Of a stretch of DNA of 64,000 bases, positions 26,385 to 34,128 are shown one piece after another. The first letter of the stretch is position 1. Every line of letters begins with the position of its first letter. Under the pieces are notes generated by a model, which worked only from the letters and a program-made list of their open reading frames with translations, made no database searches and was not told the origin of the DNA. A program made the translations under genes and the position numbers. The DNA is from JACQFK01 sp964619955 (lineage in GTDB: Bacteria; Planctomycetota; MHYJ01; JACPRB01): contig CAZUJF010000013.1 of the NCBI GenBank assembly GCA_964619955.1, positions 60,150 to 124,149 of the forward strand. Reading direction: 5' to 3'.

Positions 26385-26470
26385 CTGAGGGGATTCTACC
26401 CGGGACCTGAGGACTGGGCCTGATAACCCAAGCTCGGCCCCCGTCGGACACTTGAAGCATCCCCTTTAGG

Positions 26471-26531
26471 GCCCCGCGGCCTCTTGTCCTCTGACCCCAA
26501 GAGATGAGCGCAGGAGGAGCGGCCGCGGGGC
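26471..26531. repeat. Nested inverted repeat upstream of PilZ gene
   Basis: GCCCCGCGGCC (26471-26481) and GGCCGCGGGGC (26521-26531) are perfect 11-bp inverted repeats; CTCTTG (26481-26486) and CAAGAG (26498-26503) pair inside. It lies in the gene-free stretch 26396-26733, about 175-235 bp upstream of a sigma-54 promoter, where an enhancer-binding-protein site would be expected. Nothing else coding is convincing in this stretch. Confidence 0.45.
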
Positions 26532-26705
26532 ACGATGAGAGAGGACCCGGCCGGCGGGGGCCATCGAAGCGGACTTGCGGCATCCGGTCTGGTCCTGTCC
26601 CTCCTGGGAAATCCCCGGGAGACCCGCGCCGACAAAGGCGGGGGAACAAACCTGTCGCTTCCCCGCCGGGAGACCGGAATTCCGACGCCGTTTGCAGGAA
26701 GGAGG

Positions 26706-26722
26706 CTGGCACGGGGTTTGCT
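26706..26722 (+). promoter_or_regulatory. Sigma-54 (RpoN) promoter, perfect consensus match
   Basis: CTGGCACGGGGTTTGCT agrees at every defined position with YTGGCACGRNNNTTGCW, with GG and GC spaced correctly for -24/-12. The expected start, 12 nt after GC, is at about 26733, one base before the ATG of the PilZ gene. The transcript would therefore be leaderless, which is unusual for sigma-54. Confidence 0.75.
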
Positions 26723-26733
26723 TTCTCCTCCCC

Positions 26734-27174
26734 ATGAGCAATGCAACGATAAAGCGTCAGCTCGGACAGACGGAGCGGAGGAGGAGCCGGCGCTACCTGC
26801 CTCCGAAAGACCTCTGCGTGGTGCTGCGCCGCGGCGGCCTCCTCTCCTTCCTCGGCGGGAACTTCTTCAAAGCCTGCCTCAACCTCTCGGAAGGCGGCGC
26901 GAGGCTGCTCACCACCCGCCCCCTCGAGGCCGGCGAGCAGCTCCGGCTCCGCTTCGACCTGGCCGGGGGCCTGCCCCCGCTGGAAACGACCGTGGTGGTC
27001 CAATACTCGGTCCCCTCGGGCGGCACACCCGGCTGCTGGGAAACGGGCCTGCGCTTCGAAAAGCTTCCCCCCGCGGTGCGGGCGGGGATCCGGAGCGCGA
27101 TCCTCGCACGGGCGACGCCGCTGGAGACCACGACCCGGCGGAAACGCTGCGATTCCTGGGGCTCGGCCCACTGA
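26734..27174 (+). CDS. PilZ domain c-di-GMP-binding protein
   Basis: 146 residues. The PilZ signature is complete: an arginine cluster ERRRSRRY (RxxxR) near residue 15 and NLSEGGARL (NxSxxG) near 50, followed by the beta-barrel strands (GEQLRLRFDLAGG, LETTVVVQYSV, CWETGLRFEKL). Such single-domain proteins report c-di-GMP levels, often to motility, adhesion or secretion machinery. The ATG at 26734 is chosen over an upstream in-frame ATG (26575) because a sigma-54 promoter ends 11 nt before it. Control by sigma-54 fits motility- or surface-related genes. No partner gene is adjacent. Confidence 0.88.
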   Translation: MSNATIKRQLGQTERRRSRRYLPPKDLCVVLRRGGLLSFLGGNFFKACLNLSEGGARLLTTRPLEAGEQLRLRFDLAGGLPPLETTVVVQYSVPSGGTPGCWETGLRFEKLPPAVRAGIRSAILARATPLETTTRRKRCDSWGSAH

Positions 27175-27256
27175 CGACCCGAAGGAAGCCCCTTCCCGGC
27201 AGCGACGGCTCGGCCGCCGCCCCCTCCCCGCCCTCCCCGCACCGGGAGCCGGGCTC

Positions 27257-29086
27257 TCAATCCGCCTTCAGGACCAGGATCCGCGGGATGTCCGTCAGCG
27301 GCAGCTCCAGGGCGCCGTCGGGCCGGCGCTCCACCGGCAGCTCCCGTCCCGTCACGGGGTCCAGAAGCCGCGCCGCCCCGGGCGCCGCCCCTGAGATCCG
27401 AAGCCGGTAGCGTTCCTCCTTCACCGGCTTCATCACGTCCCAGGCGGCCACGTACACCGCCGCCGCGTGCGTGCGGGCGTCGACCTGCCAGGGCAGGAAC
27501 GCCACCACGTCGGCGTGCCGCAGCGGCGGATGGGCGGCGTCGCCGGCGTACACGACGCCCGTCGCCCCGGCGGGTTCGACCTCGACGGCCAGCGGCGCGG
27601 TCTTCTCGAGCGGGACGGCGCCCGCGAACGCGGCGGTGAGCGCGCGCAGCGCCCGGAGCGGCGGCGTGGCGGCCTGCTCGAACGTCGCGTCGGCGGGGAG
27701 CCGCTCCAGGTCGACGGGCAGGAGGCCGAACTCGCCCGCCTTGGGATAGAAGGCGGAGTAGTAGTGCAGGACGTCGACGCCCTTGTTCAGCCAGAGGCAC
27801 CAGGAGCGCAGCGCGCAGGCGGTCTTGAGCGTCCAGGCGCCCGCGTCGTCCGTCACCCCGCACTCCTTGGCCAGCACGCCGTGCTCGGTCATGTAGTGGC
27901 GGAAACGGTCGACGCCCTTCGGCGCGCGAACGCGGACCGAGGGCTCCAGCAGGCGCAGGATGCACTCGGTCTGGATCAGCGTCGAGGCCACCCCCTCCGG
28001 GATCCGCACCTCGATCGGCGGCGTCCAGCCGTCCACGTTGAACTCGGGGTTCTTCTTGTGGGGCTCCTGCGCGCGCAGGTCCCGCGTGCCCGTGCCGTAC
28101 GGGTGGTAGCTCTGCCCCGCCATGCCGGGCGGCAGCTTGCGGACGTCGGTGTGGAAGAACGTCGTGTTCGAGAAGCCCCAGAGGCAGCGCGCCCTGGGAT
28201 GCGAGGCCGCCGCCGCCTCCACGATCCGCCGGCCCAGCTCCCAGCAGGTCCCGCCCTCGTGGAGGAAGTCGGCCTTGGGCTTGGGGATCGACGGCAGATA
28301 GTGGCGGGCGTCGAGAAAGCGCGTGCCGAACGTGAGCTCGTTGTAGATCTCGAGGTCGACGTCCTCCAGGCCCTCCTCCGCGGCGATGCGCAGGACGAGG
28401 CGGGCGTAGCGGACCCAGCCGGCGGACGTCTCGTCGAACTCCGGCGTGCCGGGCGGGTGGAGCGGGAGGTACTTGAGCGTCGCCATCGGGATCTTGCCGG
28501 CCGGGAGGGCCTTGGGGAGCGGCTTGGCCAGCGTGGCGGTCCCGGTGGCGGGGTCGAACGCGGTGATCAGCGCCTCGGCGGCCCAGTAGTCGCTCAGATT
28601 GCTCAGGCCCGTGCGGCCCGGGACGACGTCCTTGACGCCCTCCAGGCGCACGGTCGTGGCGCCCGCCGGGGCGTCCCCGGCGAGGCGGCCTTCGAAAAAA
28701 CGCACGGGACAGGGCGCGCCCTGGTGGCAGTTGAGCAGGAAGGTCGGGCGGATCCCGTGCTTCTTGAAGAGCCGCAGCTGCTCCCGGAAGCGCGCCTCGT
28801 CGTTCAGGCGCGTCTCGTCCCACGCCACGGAGGCCCAGCCGACCTCCCGGCGCGCCGCGCGGATGCCGGCCTCCGCCAGCAGGCGCACCGCCAGGGCGTC
28901 GTTCTTCCGCACGTTGTAGACGATCCCGATCCCGGCGAGGAAGTCGACGGCCGGCCGGGTCTCCAGCCACGCGCGCCAGGGCACCTTGCGGTGGGAGTGC
29001 CGGGGCCACGCGACGTCGAGGTGGGACGGATCGGGCGTCCGGACCGCCTCGGCCTGGAGCAGCAGGGTCAGCAGCAGCGTCGTCAT
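27257..29086 (-). CDS. Secreted glycoside hydrolase-like protein, clan GH-A type
   Basis: 609 residues with a very short signal peptide (MTTLLLTLLLQAEA). The barrel region carries IRAARREVGWASVAWDE, DLEIYNELTFG with a candidate acid/base Glu250 after Asn, and RHYMTEHGVLAKE with candidate nucleophile Glu401, the NE...E layout of clan GH-A (GH39/GH5-like). A beta-sandwich follows (YRLRISGAAPGAARLLDPVT). It probably cleaves a plant or microbial polysaccharide outside the cytoplasm; specificity is unknown. TATCGT 7 nt before the ATG predicts a leaderless mRNA, divergent from the HzsA-like gene. Confidence 0.75.
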   Translation of the reverse strand: MTTLLLTLLLQAEAVRTPDPSHLDVAWPRHSHRKVPWRAWLETRPAVDFLAGIGIVYNVRKNDALAVRLLAEAGIRAARREVGWASVAWDETRLNDEARFREQLRLFKKHGIRPTFLLNCHQGAPCPVRFFEGRLAGDAPAGATTVRLEGVKDVVPGRTGLSNLSDYWAAEALITAFDPATGTATLAKPLPKALPAGKIPMATLKYLPLHPPGTPEFDETSAGWVRYARLVLRIAAEEGLEDVDLEIYNELTFGTRFLDARHYLPSIPKPKADFLHEGGTCWELGRRIVEAAAASHPRARCLWGFSNTTFFHTDVRKLPPGMAGQSYHPYGTGTRDLRAQEPHKKNPEFNVDGWTPPIEVRIPEGVASTLIQTECILRLLEPSVRVRAPKGVDRFRHYMTEHGVLAKECGVTDDAGAWTLKTACALRSWCLWLNKGVDVLHYYSAFYPKAGEFGLLPVDLERLPADATFEQAATPPLRALRALTAAFAGAVPLEKTAPLAVEVEPAGATGVVYAGDAAHPPLRHADVVAFLPWQVDARTHAAAVYVAAWDVMKPVKEERYRLRISGAAPGAARLLDPVTGRELPVERRPDGALELPLTDIPRILVLKAD

Positions 29087-29093
29087 AGGCCCT

Positions 29094-29099
29094 ACGATA
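29094..29099 (-). promoter_or_regulatory. -10 box TATCGT, leaderless GH gene
   Basis: TATCGT (minus), 7 nt (AGGGCCT) and ATG at 29086. The spacing matches the leaderless pattern seen elsewhere in the window. Confidence 0.45.
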
Positions 29100-29202
29100 G
29101 CCGCTGAAGCCCCCGGCGATACCGCAACGTCGGCCGATTTGGAACGATTTTCCCGGCCGTCCTCCCCCGGCCCACTTGCTTAACCGGGTTTACGATTTGA
29201 CG

Positions 29203-29239
29203 CCGGGCCGAGCTTTTCGGCCCGGATCGGGCATATCAT
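29203..29239 (+). promoter_or_regulatory. Hairpin plus -10 box TATCAT before HzsA-like gene
   Basis: CCGGGCCGA, GCTTT and TCGGCCCGG (29203-29225) form a perfect 9-bp stem just upstream of TATCAT (29234-29239), which is 9 nt before the ATG at 29249. The hairpin occupies the position of a -35 or operator. A TTGACG lies immediately before it, too far from TATCAT for normal spacing. Confidence 0.45.
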
Positions 29240-29248
29240 AGGCAGCGC

Positions 29249-31552
29249 ATGAGAGCCGTCGTTCGTCCGCTCTGCCTGGCCGCCCTGCTCGCGGGCGTTC
29301 CGGGCGCGTCCGCCTTCGAAGGCGACGAGGAGGCCCTCGAGGCCGACTGGCGGCGTCAGGACGGCATCGGGACGGCGCGCCTGCCCTCCTCCTGGGCCGC
29401 CGCCGCGGACGGGCTCCTGCGGCGCGGCGACCTCCTGCTGGCCGACCTCGCCGGCGCGGACCTCGGGGACGGCCCGGCCCAGTGGGAGTCCTTGCGCGCC
29501 GAGACGCGGCGGCTCCGGGAAGCGGGCGCCGGGGACGCCGCCTGGGAGCCCCTCTGGCGGCGGCTCCACCGGCTCCTGCGGCGCATCGTCTTCTCCAATC
29601 CGCTGGCGAAGGTCGGGCCGCTCCTCTTCGTGAAACAGGTGCCCGGGTCGTTCAGCCACCAGCTCACGCAGGTCTACGGCCGCTACGCGCGCCCCGGGGG
29701 AGGGCTCTACGTCCTGGACGCGCCCGGAACCTCGCTGTCCGTGCGGAAGCTCGAGCTTCCGGGGCTCGGCGAGGGGAGCTTCCAGACGCCGGACGTCTCG
29801 CCGGACGGCCGGGAGCTGCTCTTCGCGTTCGCGTCCACCGATCCGGCCCGCGCGGAGGACCGGCACTACCAGCTGTATCGCGGGCCGGTGGAGGGCGGCG
29901 GGGCCAGGCGCCTGGCCGACGGGCCCCACGACGACTTCTCCCCCCGCTTCCTTCCCGACGGCGGGATCGTCTTCGTCACGACCCGCCGGGGCGGCTACCA
30001 CCGCTGCGGAAGCCCCGGCTGCCCCGTCTACACCCTTTCCCGCCTGGAGCCCGACGGGACGATCCGCCGCCTCTCGGCCCACGAGGTCCAGGAGTGGGAT
30101 CCGGTGGTGCTGCCGGACGGAAGGATCCTCTACACCCGCTGGGATTACGTGGACCGCCACGCGGTCTTCGGACAGCATCTCTGGACCTGCCGGCCGGACG
30201 GAACCCGCCCCGAGGCGTACTACGGGAACTACACGCGGAATCCCGTCGGCCTCTGGGAGGCCCGGCCGGTGCCCGGCACGACGCGCGTCATCGCGACCGC
30301 CGGGGCGCACCATGCGATGACGGCCGGATCGATCGTGCTCGTGGACGTCGGCAAGGCCCGCGACGGCCTGGAAGGGCTCGTGCGGCTCACGCCCCAGACC
30401 CCGTTCCCGGAGAGCGAGTTCCCCGTGGGCGGGAAATGGTTCTTCCGCGCGGCCGACGCGCGGCCGGCCGATTCGACCGAGAACCTCCGCTGGCCCGGGC
30501 ACTGCTACCGCACGCCCTGGCCGCTGTCGGAGAAGTATTTCCTGGCGGCGTACAGCTTCGACCCGCTGGCGGGGGAACCCGACGCGAACGCCCGCAATCT
30601 CTTCGGCCTCTACCTCGTCGACGTCTTCGGAAACAAGGAGCTGCTGCACCGCGACCCGGACATCGCGAGCCTCTGGCCGGTGCCGCTGCGGCCCCGTCCC
30701 GCCGCGCCGGCCCTCTCCTCGGCCCTCAGGCCCGGCGCCGGGGAGGAGGGCGCCTTCCTGATCCGGGACGTCGGCGCGGGCCTCCCCTCCCTCCCGCCCG
30801 GCGGGATCCGGCGGCTGCGCGTCGTCCAGGTCCTGCCCAAGACCACCTCCGGCAAGGATAATCCCCCCGTCGGCGCGGCCTCGGGCGCCCCGGGAAAGGC
30901 GGTGCTCGGCACCGTCCCCGTGGAATCCGACGGCTCGGCCCACTTCACCGCGCCCTCGGGCATTCCCCTGCTCTTCCAGGCCCTCGACGAGCGCGGCCTG
31001 GCCGTCCAGGGGATGCGGAGCGCCACGTATCTGCAGCGGGGGGAGACCGCCTCCTGCGTCGGGTGCCACGTGTCCCACACGACCGCGCCGGCGCCCGGCC
31101 GGGGCCTGGCCTTCGGGCGCCCCCCCTCCCGGATCGAGCCCGGGCCCGACGGCTCCCGGCCGTTCAGCTACCCGATCCTCGTCCAGGGCGTGCTCGACCG
31201 GCATTGCACGAGCTGCCACTCGCGCGCCAAGGCCGCCGGCGGCGTCGTGCTCAGCGGCGAGCCGGAGGGACGCTACACGGCGTCCTACAACGCCCTCGTG
31301 CGCCGCGTGCCCTACGCGGGGGACACGGATCCCCACCCCTGGAGCGTTCCCGGACAGTTCGGCGCCCGGGGCAGCTCCGTCATGAAGCTGCTGCTGGACC
31401 GGGGCCATGAGGGGGTGAGGCTCGACGCCGGCGAGATCGAGCGCCTGGCCACGTGGATGGACGCCAACGCGCTCTTCTACGGCACCTTCGACCCCGCCGA
31501 GCAGGCCGTGCAGCGCGGGGGCGGGCGCATCGGCGCCCCCCGGCTCCAGTAA
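29249..31552 (+). CDS. HzsA-related multidomain cytochrome-like protein
   Basis: 767 residues with a signal peptide (LCLAALLAGVPGASA). The middle resembles the hydrazine synthase alpha-subunit propeller domain: GPLLFVKQVPGSFSHQLTQV, RPGGGLYVLDAPGTS, DVSPDGRELLFAFAS, FTTRR-like IVFVTTRRGGYHRC and QEWDPVVLPDGRILYTRWDY. Two haem c motifs follow, CVGCH (C603-H607) and CTSCH (C653-H657), with a small cytochrome-like C-terminus. True hydrazine synthase needs HzsB and HzsC, which are absent. Relatives are common in non-anammox planctomycetes and have no known reaction. It is probably a periplasmic redox enzyme. The promoter predicts a near-leaderless mRNA. Confidence 0.8.
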   Translation: MRAVVRPLCLAALLAGVPGASAFEGDEEALEADWRRQDGIGTARLPSSWAAAADGLLRRGDLLLADLAGADLGDGPAQWESLRAETRRLREAGAGDAAWEPLWRRLHRLLRRIVFSNPLAKVGPLLFVKQVPGSFSHQLTQVYGRYARPGGGLYVLDAPGTSLSVRKLELPGLGEGSFQTPDVSPDGRELLFAFASTDPARAEDRHYQLYRGPVEGGGARRLADGPHDDFSPRFLPDGGIVFVTTRRGGYHRCGSPGCPVYTLSRLEPDGTIRRLSAHEVQEWDPVVLPDGRILYTRWDYVDRHAVFGQHLWTCRPDGTRPEAYYGNYTRNPVGLWEARPVPGTTRVIATAGAHHAMTAGSIVLVDVGKARDGLEGLVRLTPQTPFPESEFPVGGKWFFRAADARPADSTENLRWPGHCYRTPWPLSEKYFLAAYSFDPLAGEPDANARNLFGLYLVDVFGNKELLHRDPDIASLWPVPLRPRPAAPALSSALRPGAGEEGAFLIRDVGAGLPSLPPGGIRRLRVVQVLPKTTSGKDNPPVGAASGAPGKAVLGTVPVESDGSAHFTAPSGIPLLFQALDERGLAVQGMRSATYLQRGETASCVGCHVSHTTAPAPGRGLAFGRPPSRIEPGPDGSRPFSYPILVQGVLDRHCTSCHSRAKAAGGVVLSGEPEGRYTASYNALVRRVPYAGDTDPHPWSVPGQFGARGSSVMKLLLDRGHEGVRLDAGEIERLATWMDANALFYGTFDPAEQAVQRGGGRIGAPRLQ

Positions 31553-31631
31553 GAGCCCGGGCGCTGCGGAAACGAAGGTTCTACCTGCGTGAAATCCCGC
31601 CCCCGAAAGCGGGCCCCGTGAAGGAATCGAC

Positions 31632-31648
31632 TTGGCCCGGGGATTGCG
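31632..31648 (+). promoter_or_regulatory. Sigma-54-like promoter
   Basis: TTGGCCCGGGGATTGCG matches 15 of 17 positions of YTGGCACGRNNNTTGCW, with invariant GG and GC correctly spaced. The predicted start near 31659 leaves a 15-nt leader with GGAGG before the ATG at 31674. The upstream gap 31553-31631 also has a small CCCGC/GCGGG hairpin. Confidence 0.55.
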
Positions 31649-31673
31649 GGAACGGGGGCGGAGGAAGTGACGT

Positions 31674-32144
31674 ATGTTGGATTTGAGCGAATTGTCCCAG
31701 GGTGCTCTCCTCGCCCTGGGCCGGCAGGCCTTGGAAGCCTGCATCCGGCGCTTCGACGAGATCGCTCAAGCCGTGGATCCCACGGACCGGCCCCTCCAGG
31801 ACCTGCTCCGGAAGATGGCGTCCGACACGGAATCGCAGGCGGCCCGGGCGGGATGGCTCCAGAGGGAGGGCGCCGAGGAGTCCCCGCTCCCCGCTCCGCC
31901 CCCGGACGCCGGCCGGCTCCTGCAGAGCAACCTGCCCTCGCTCTCGAAAAGCCTCGGGGAAGGCCCCCTGCATCGGGACGTCGCGCTCTTCTTCGCGGAG
32001 TCCCTGGAGGAGGAAATCGCCCGGCTGCACCGGGTCCTGGCGGGGCTCTCCCAGGAATCGGCCGCCAGCCGCTTCCTTTCGGATCTGTCGCAGCGGGAGC
32101 GGAGCCATCTGCACTACCTGCGCCAGGTGGTCCTGCAGGGGTAG
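31674..32144 (+). CDS. Hypothetical all-helical protein, possibly ferritin-like
   Basis: 156 residues predicted to be a helical bundle. Repeated acidic/His helices (LGRQALEACIRRFDEIAQAV; FFAESLEEEIARLHRVLAGL; LSQRERSHLHYLRQVVL) recall ferritin-like or rubrerythrin-type folds, but the ExxH di-iron set is not complete, so metal binding is uncertain. No signal peptide. GGAGGAAGTGACGT before the ATG gives a strong ribosome site, and a sigma-54-like promoter lies just upstream. Its function is unknown; the HzsA-related gene precedes it but has its own promoter. Confidence 0.6.
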   Translation: MLDLSELSQGALLALGRQALEACIRRFDEIAQAVDPTDRPLQDLLRKMASDTESQAARAGWLQREGAEESPLPAPPPDAGRLLQSNLPSLSKSLGEGPLHRDVALFFAESLEEEIARLHRVLAGLSQESAASRFLSDLSQRERSHLHYLRQVVLQG

Positions 32145-32217
32145 GCCGGGCGCTCCTGCCGGCGGATTCCAAGCCACATCCCCCGCCCTCCGGCTTTGAC
32201 GGAGCGGAGGATCGATG

Positions 32218-33306
32218 ATGAACCCGCTCGCGTGCATCGTGTTCCTGTCCCTGTCGCCGCTTCAATCCCAGGAGCTCCCCCGCGTCGAAAGCGTCGTGCC
32301 GGCCGCGAAGCAGCCCCACGAGGGCGATCCCGCGGTCCTCTGGTACGACTCCTTCGACGGGCCGGAGTCGGTCCAGCAGCAGTACCTCGAGTACGAGGCG
32401 GGGAAACCCGGCGGCAAACGGACGGACCGGGAGGCGCTGGGCGGCGCCGGGCAGTCGATGGAGCTCTTCTACGCGAAGGGCGGCCAGGGCGTGGGCGGCC
32501 GGAAACTCGTCTTCGGCGACTCCCCCGTCGGCCGGCCCCTCCGCAAAGGCGAGCACTTCACGGACATCTACTGGCGCCACTACGTGAAACATCAGCAGGG
32601 CTGGACGGGCGCGCCGGCGAAGATGAGCCGCGCCACGGGATTCACGTCGAGCTCGTGGACCCAGGCCTTCATCCTCCACGTCTGGAGCGGCAGCGGCGCC
32701 ACCCTCACGCTCGACCCCGCCCGCGGCGTCCGCGACAGCCGCGTCGTGACCACGCAGTACAACGACTTCCCCAATCTCAAATGGCTGGGCAACAGCCCGA
32801 GCGGCACGTTCCCGATCCACGCCACGGAGGAGTCGGGCCGCTGGATCTGCGTCGAGGCGCGGCTCAAGCTCAACACGCCGGGAAAACAGGACGGAATCGC
32901 CGCGCTCTGGGTCGACGGCGTCCTGGATGCCGAACGGACCGGGATGGACTTCCGCAACGCGTACGCGCAGCACGGCATCAACGCGGTGCTCCTCGAGTCC
33001 TACTGGAACCGCGGCTCCCCCGTGGACCAGTACCGCTGGTACGACGACTTCGTCGTGAGCACGAAGCCCATCGGACCGGTCACCGCCGCCGTGCCGCCCG
33101 TGCTGATCCTGACGTCGACGTCGCCCTGCGAAGTCGAGATCGCGGCGGAGGCGAAGGGCGGGCCGATCGTCTGGAAGTCGCCACCCGTCACGGGAAAAGC
33201 CGTCGTCTCCGCCGCGCTGCAGCCCGGGACGCTGTACTTCTGCCGGGTCCGCCGCGCCGGCGGCGAGTGGGGCCCCTGGCACCAGCCGTTCTTCGCCGGG
33301 AAATAG
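32218..33306 (+). CDS. Secreted lyase-like jelly-roll protein
   Basis: 362 residues. A signal peptide (MNPLACIVFLSLSPLQSQ) precedes a concanavalin/jelly-roll fold: LWYDSFDGPESVQQQYLEYE, FTDIYWRHYVKHQQGW, FILHVWSGSGATLTLDPARG, RWICVEARLKLNTPG and DQYRWYDDFVVST. The last two patterns recall alginate/heparin-type polysaccharide lyases and related carbohydrate-active proteins. A C-terminal FN3-like domain (about 290-362) ends in WGPWHQPFFAGK. GGAGG lies 7 nt before the second of two ATGs, which is chosen as start. The substrate is not identifiable; catalytic residues were not verified. Confidence 0.65.
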   Translation: MNPLACIVFLSLSPLQSQELPRVESVVPAAKQPHEGDPAVLWYDSFDGPESVQQQYLEYEAGKPGGKRTDREALGGAGQSMELFYAKGGQGVGGRKLVFGDSPVGRPLRKGEHFTDIYWRHYVKHQQGWTGAPAKMSRATGFTSSSWTQAFILHVWSGSGATLTLDPARGVRDSRVVTTQYNDFPNLKWLGNSPSGTFPIHATEESGRWICVEARLKLNTPGKQDGIAALWVDGVLDAERTGMDFRNAYAQHGINAVLLESYWNRGSPVDQYRWYDDFVVSTKPIGPVTAAVPPVLILTSTSPCEVEIAAEAKGGPIVWKSPPVTGKAVVSAALQPGTLYFCRVRRAGGEWGPWHQPFFAGK

Positions 33307-33328
33307 GACGCCGCCCTCCCCCGTGTGT

Positions 33329-33334
33329 TAGGGT
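33329..33334 (+). promoter_or_regulatory. -10 box TAGGGT, leaderless gene
   Basis: TAGGGT, exactly 6 nt (GGGGTC) and ATG at 33341. The hexamer is weak but the spacing is the one repeated across the window. Confidence 0.4.
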
Positions 33335-33340
33335 GGGGTC

Positions 33341-34045
33341 ATGGCCAGACTCCTGGAGCCGCGGCACATCGCCGACACCGCGCGGCTGCTGGCGCGCCGC
33401 ATCGAGGAGCGCTTCCCCGGATCGGGCCTCTCGGGCATCGCGAAGGAACTGCTCGCCGAGGCGGAGGTCGCCGAGGCCCGCAGCGCCGCCATCGCACGCT
33501 CGCACCGGCCGCTGCGATTCCTGACCTGGGGCCTGGCGGCGACGCTGGCCGTGGGACTTGCGGCGGCGCTGTCGAGCGTCTCCTGGGTGCGCGGCTACGA
33601 AACGGCGTCGGACCTCGTCCAGGGGGTGGACGCCGCGGCGAACCTCGTCCTCCTGCTCGGCGCGGCGATTTTCTCGACCGCGAAGCTCGAGGAGCGGCTG
33701 CGGCGCAACAAGGCCCTCGTCGTGGTCCACGAGCTCAAGGCGCTCGCCCACGTCGTGGACATGCACCAGCTGACCAAGCGCCCGGTCGGGGCCGACCATG
33801 ACGTGCCGGACACGCCGTCCTCCCCCAAGCGCGTGCTCAGCCCGGCGGAACTGGGCCGCTACCTCGACTATTGCGCGGAGATCTTCTCGGTGATCGGCAA
33901 GGTGGCGGCCCTCTACGGACAGCGCCTCAACGACCCCGTGGTGCTCGAGGCGGTGGACGACATCGAGGATCTCACCACGAGCCTCGCCCGGAAGGTCTGG
34001 CAGAAGATCGCCCTCCTGGAACGCCGCCCCGACGCCGCCGGGTGA
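33341..34045 (+). CDS. Conserved membrane protein of unknown function
   Basis: 234 residues. A basic helical N-terminus (RLLARRIEERFPGSGLSGIA) precedes two membrane helices near 62-80 (LTWGLAATLAVGLAAAL) and 100-115 (AANLVLLLGAAIFS). Then comes the conserved-looking KLEERLRRNKALVVVHELKA and LAHVVDMHQLTKRPVG, and a helical C-terminal half rich in acidic pairs. The HELKxLAHVVDMHQLTK block suggests a conserved family, but I know of no function for it. A TAGGGT box 6 nt before the ATG predicts a leaderless mRNA. Confidence 0.65.
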   Translation: MARLLEPRHIADTARLLARRIEERFPGSGLSGIAKELLAEAEVAEARSAAIARSHRPLRFLTWGLAATLAVGLAAALSSVSWVRGYETASDLVQGVDAAANLVLLLGAAIFSTAKLEERLRRNKALVVVHELKALAHVVDMHQLTKRPVGADHDVPDTPSSPKRVLSPAELGRYLDYCAEIFSVIGKVAALYGQRLNDPVVLEAVDDIEDLTTSLARKVWQKIALLERRPDAAG

Positions 34046-34128
34046 AGCCGCATCGGAAATCCACTTTTCGACCCCGCTTCGGCATCCCCGGGGTAGACTC
34101 CGAAAAGGCAGGGAATTCGGGGGTGGGG

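Noticed and set aside
26396..26746. Minus- and plus-strand open frames in the gene-free stretch before the PilZ gene
   Set aside because: Low-complexity Pro/Arg/Gly translations, no ribosome sites, and they cross the sigma-54 promoter and inverted repeat.
29164..29180. TTGCT near 29176 as another sigma-54 promoter
   Set aside because: The -24 GG is absent at the required spacing.
29249..31552. True hydrazine synthase, implying anammox
   Set aside because: No HzsB/HzsC or hydrazine dehydrogenase nearby, and this propeller branch is common in non-anammox planctomycetes.
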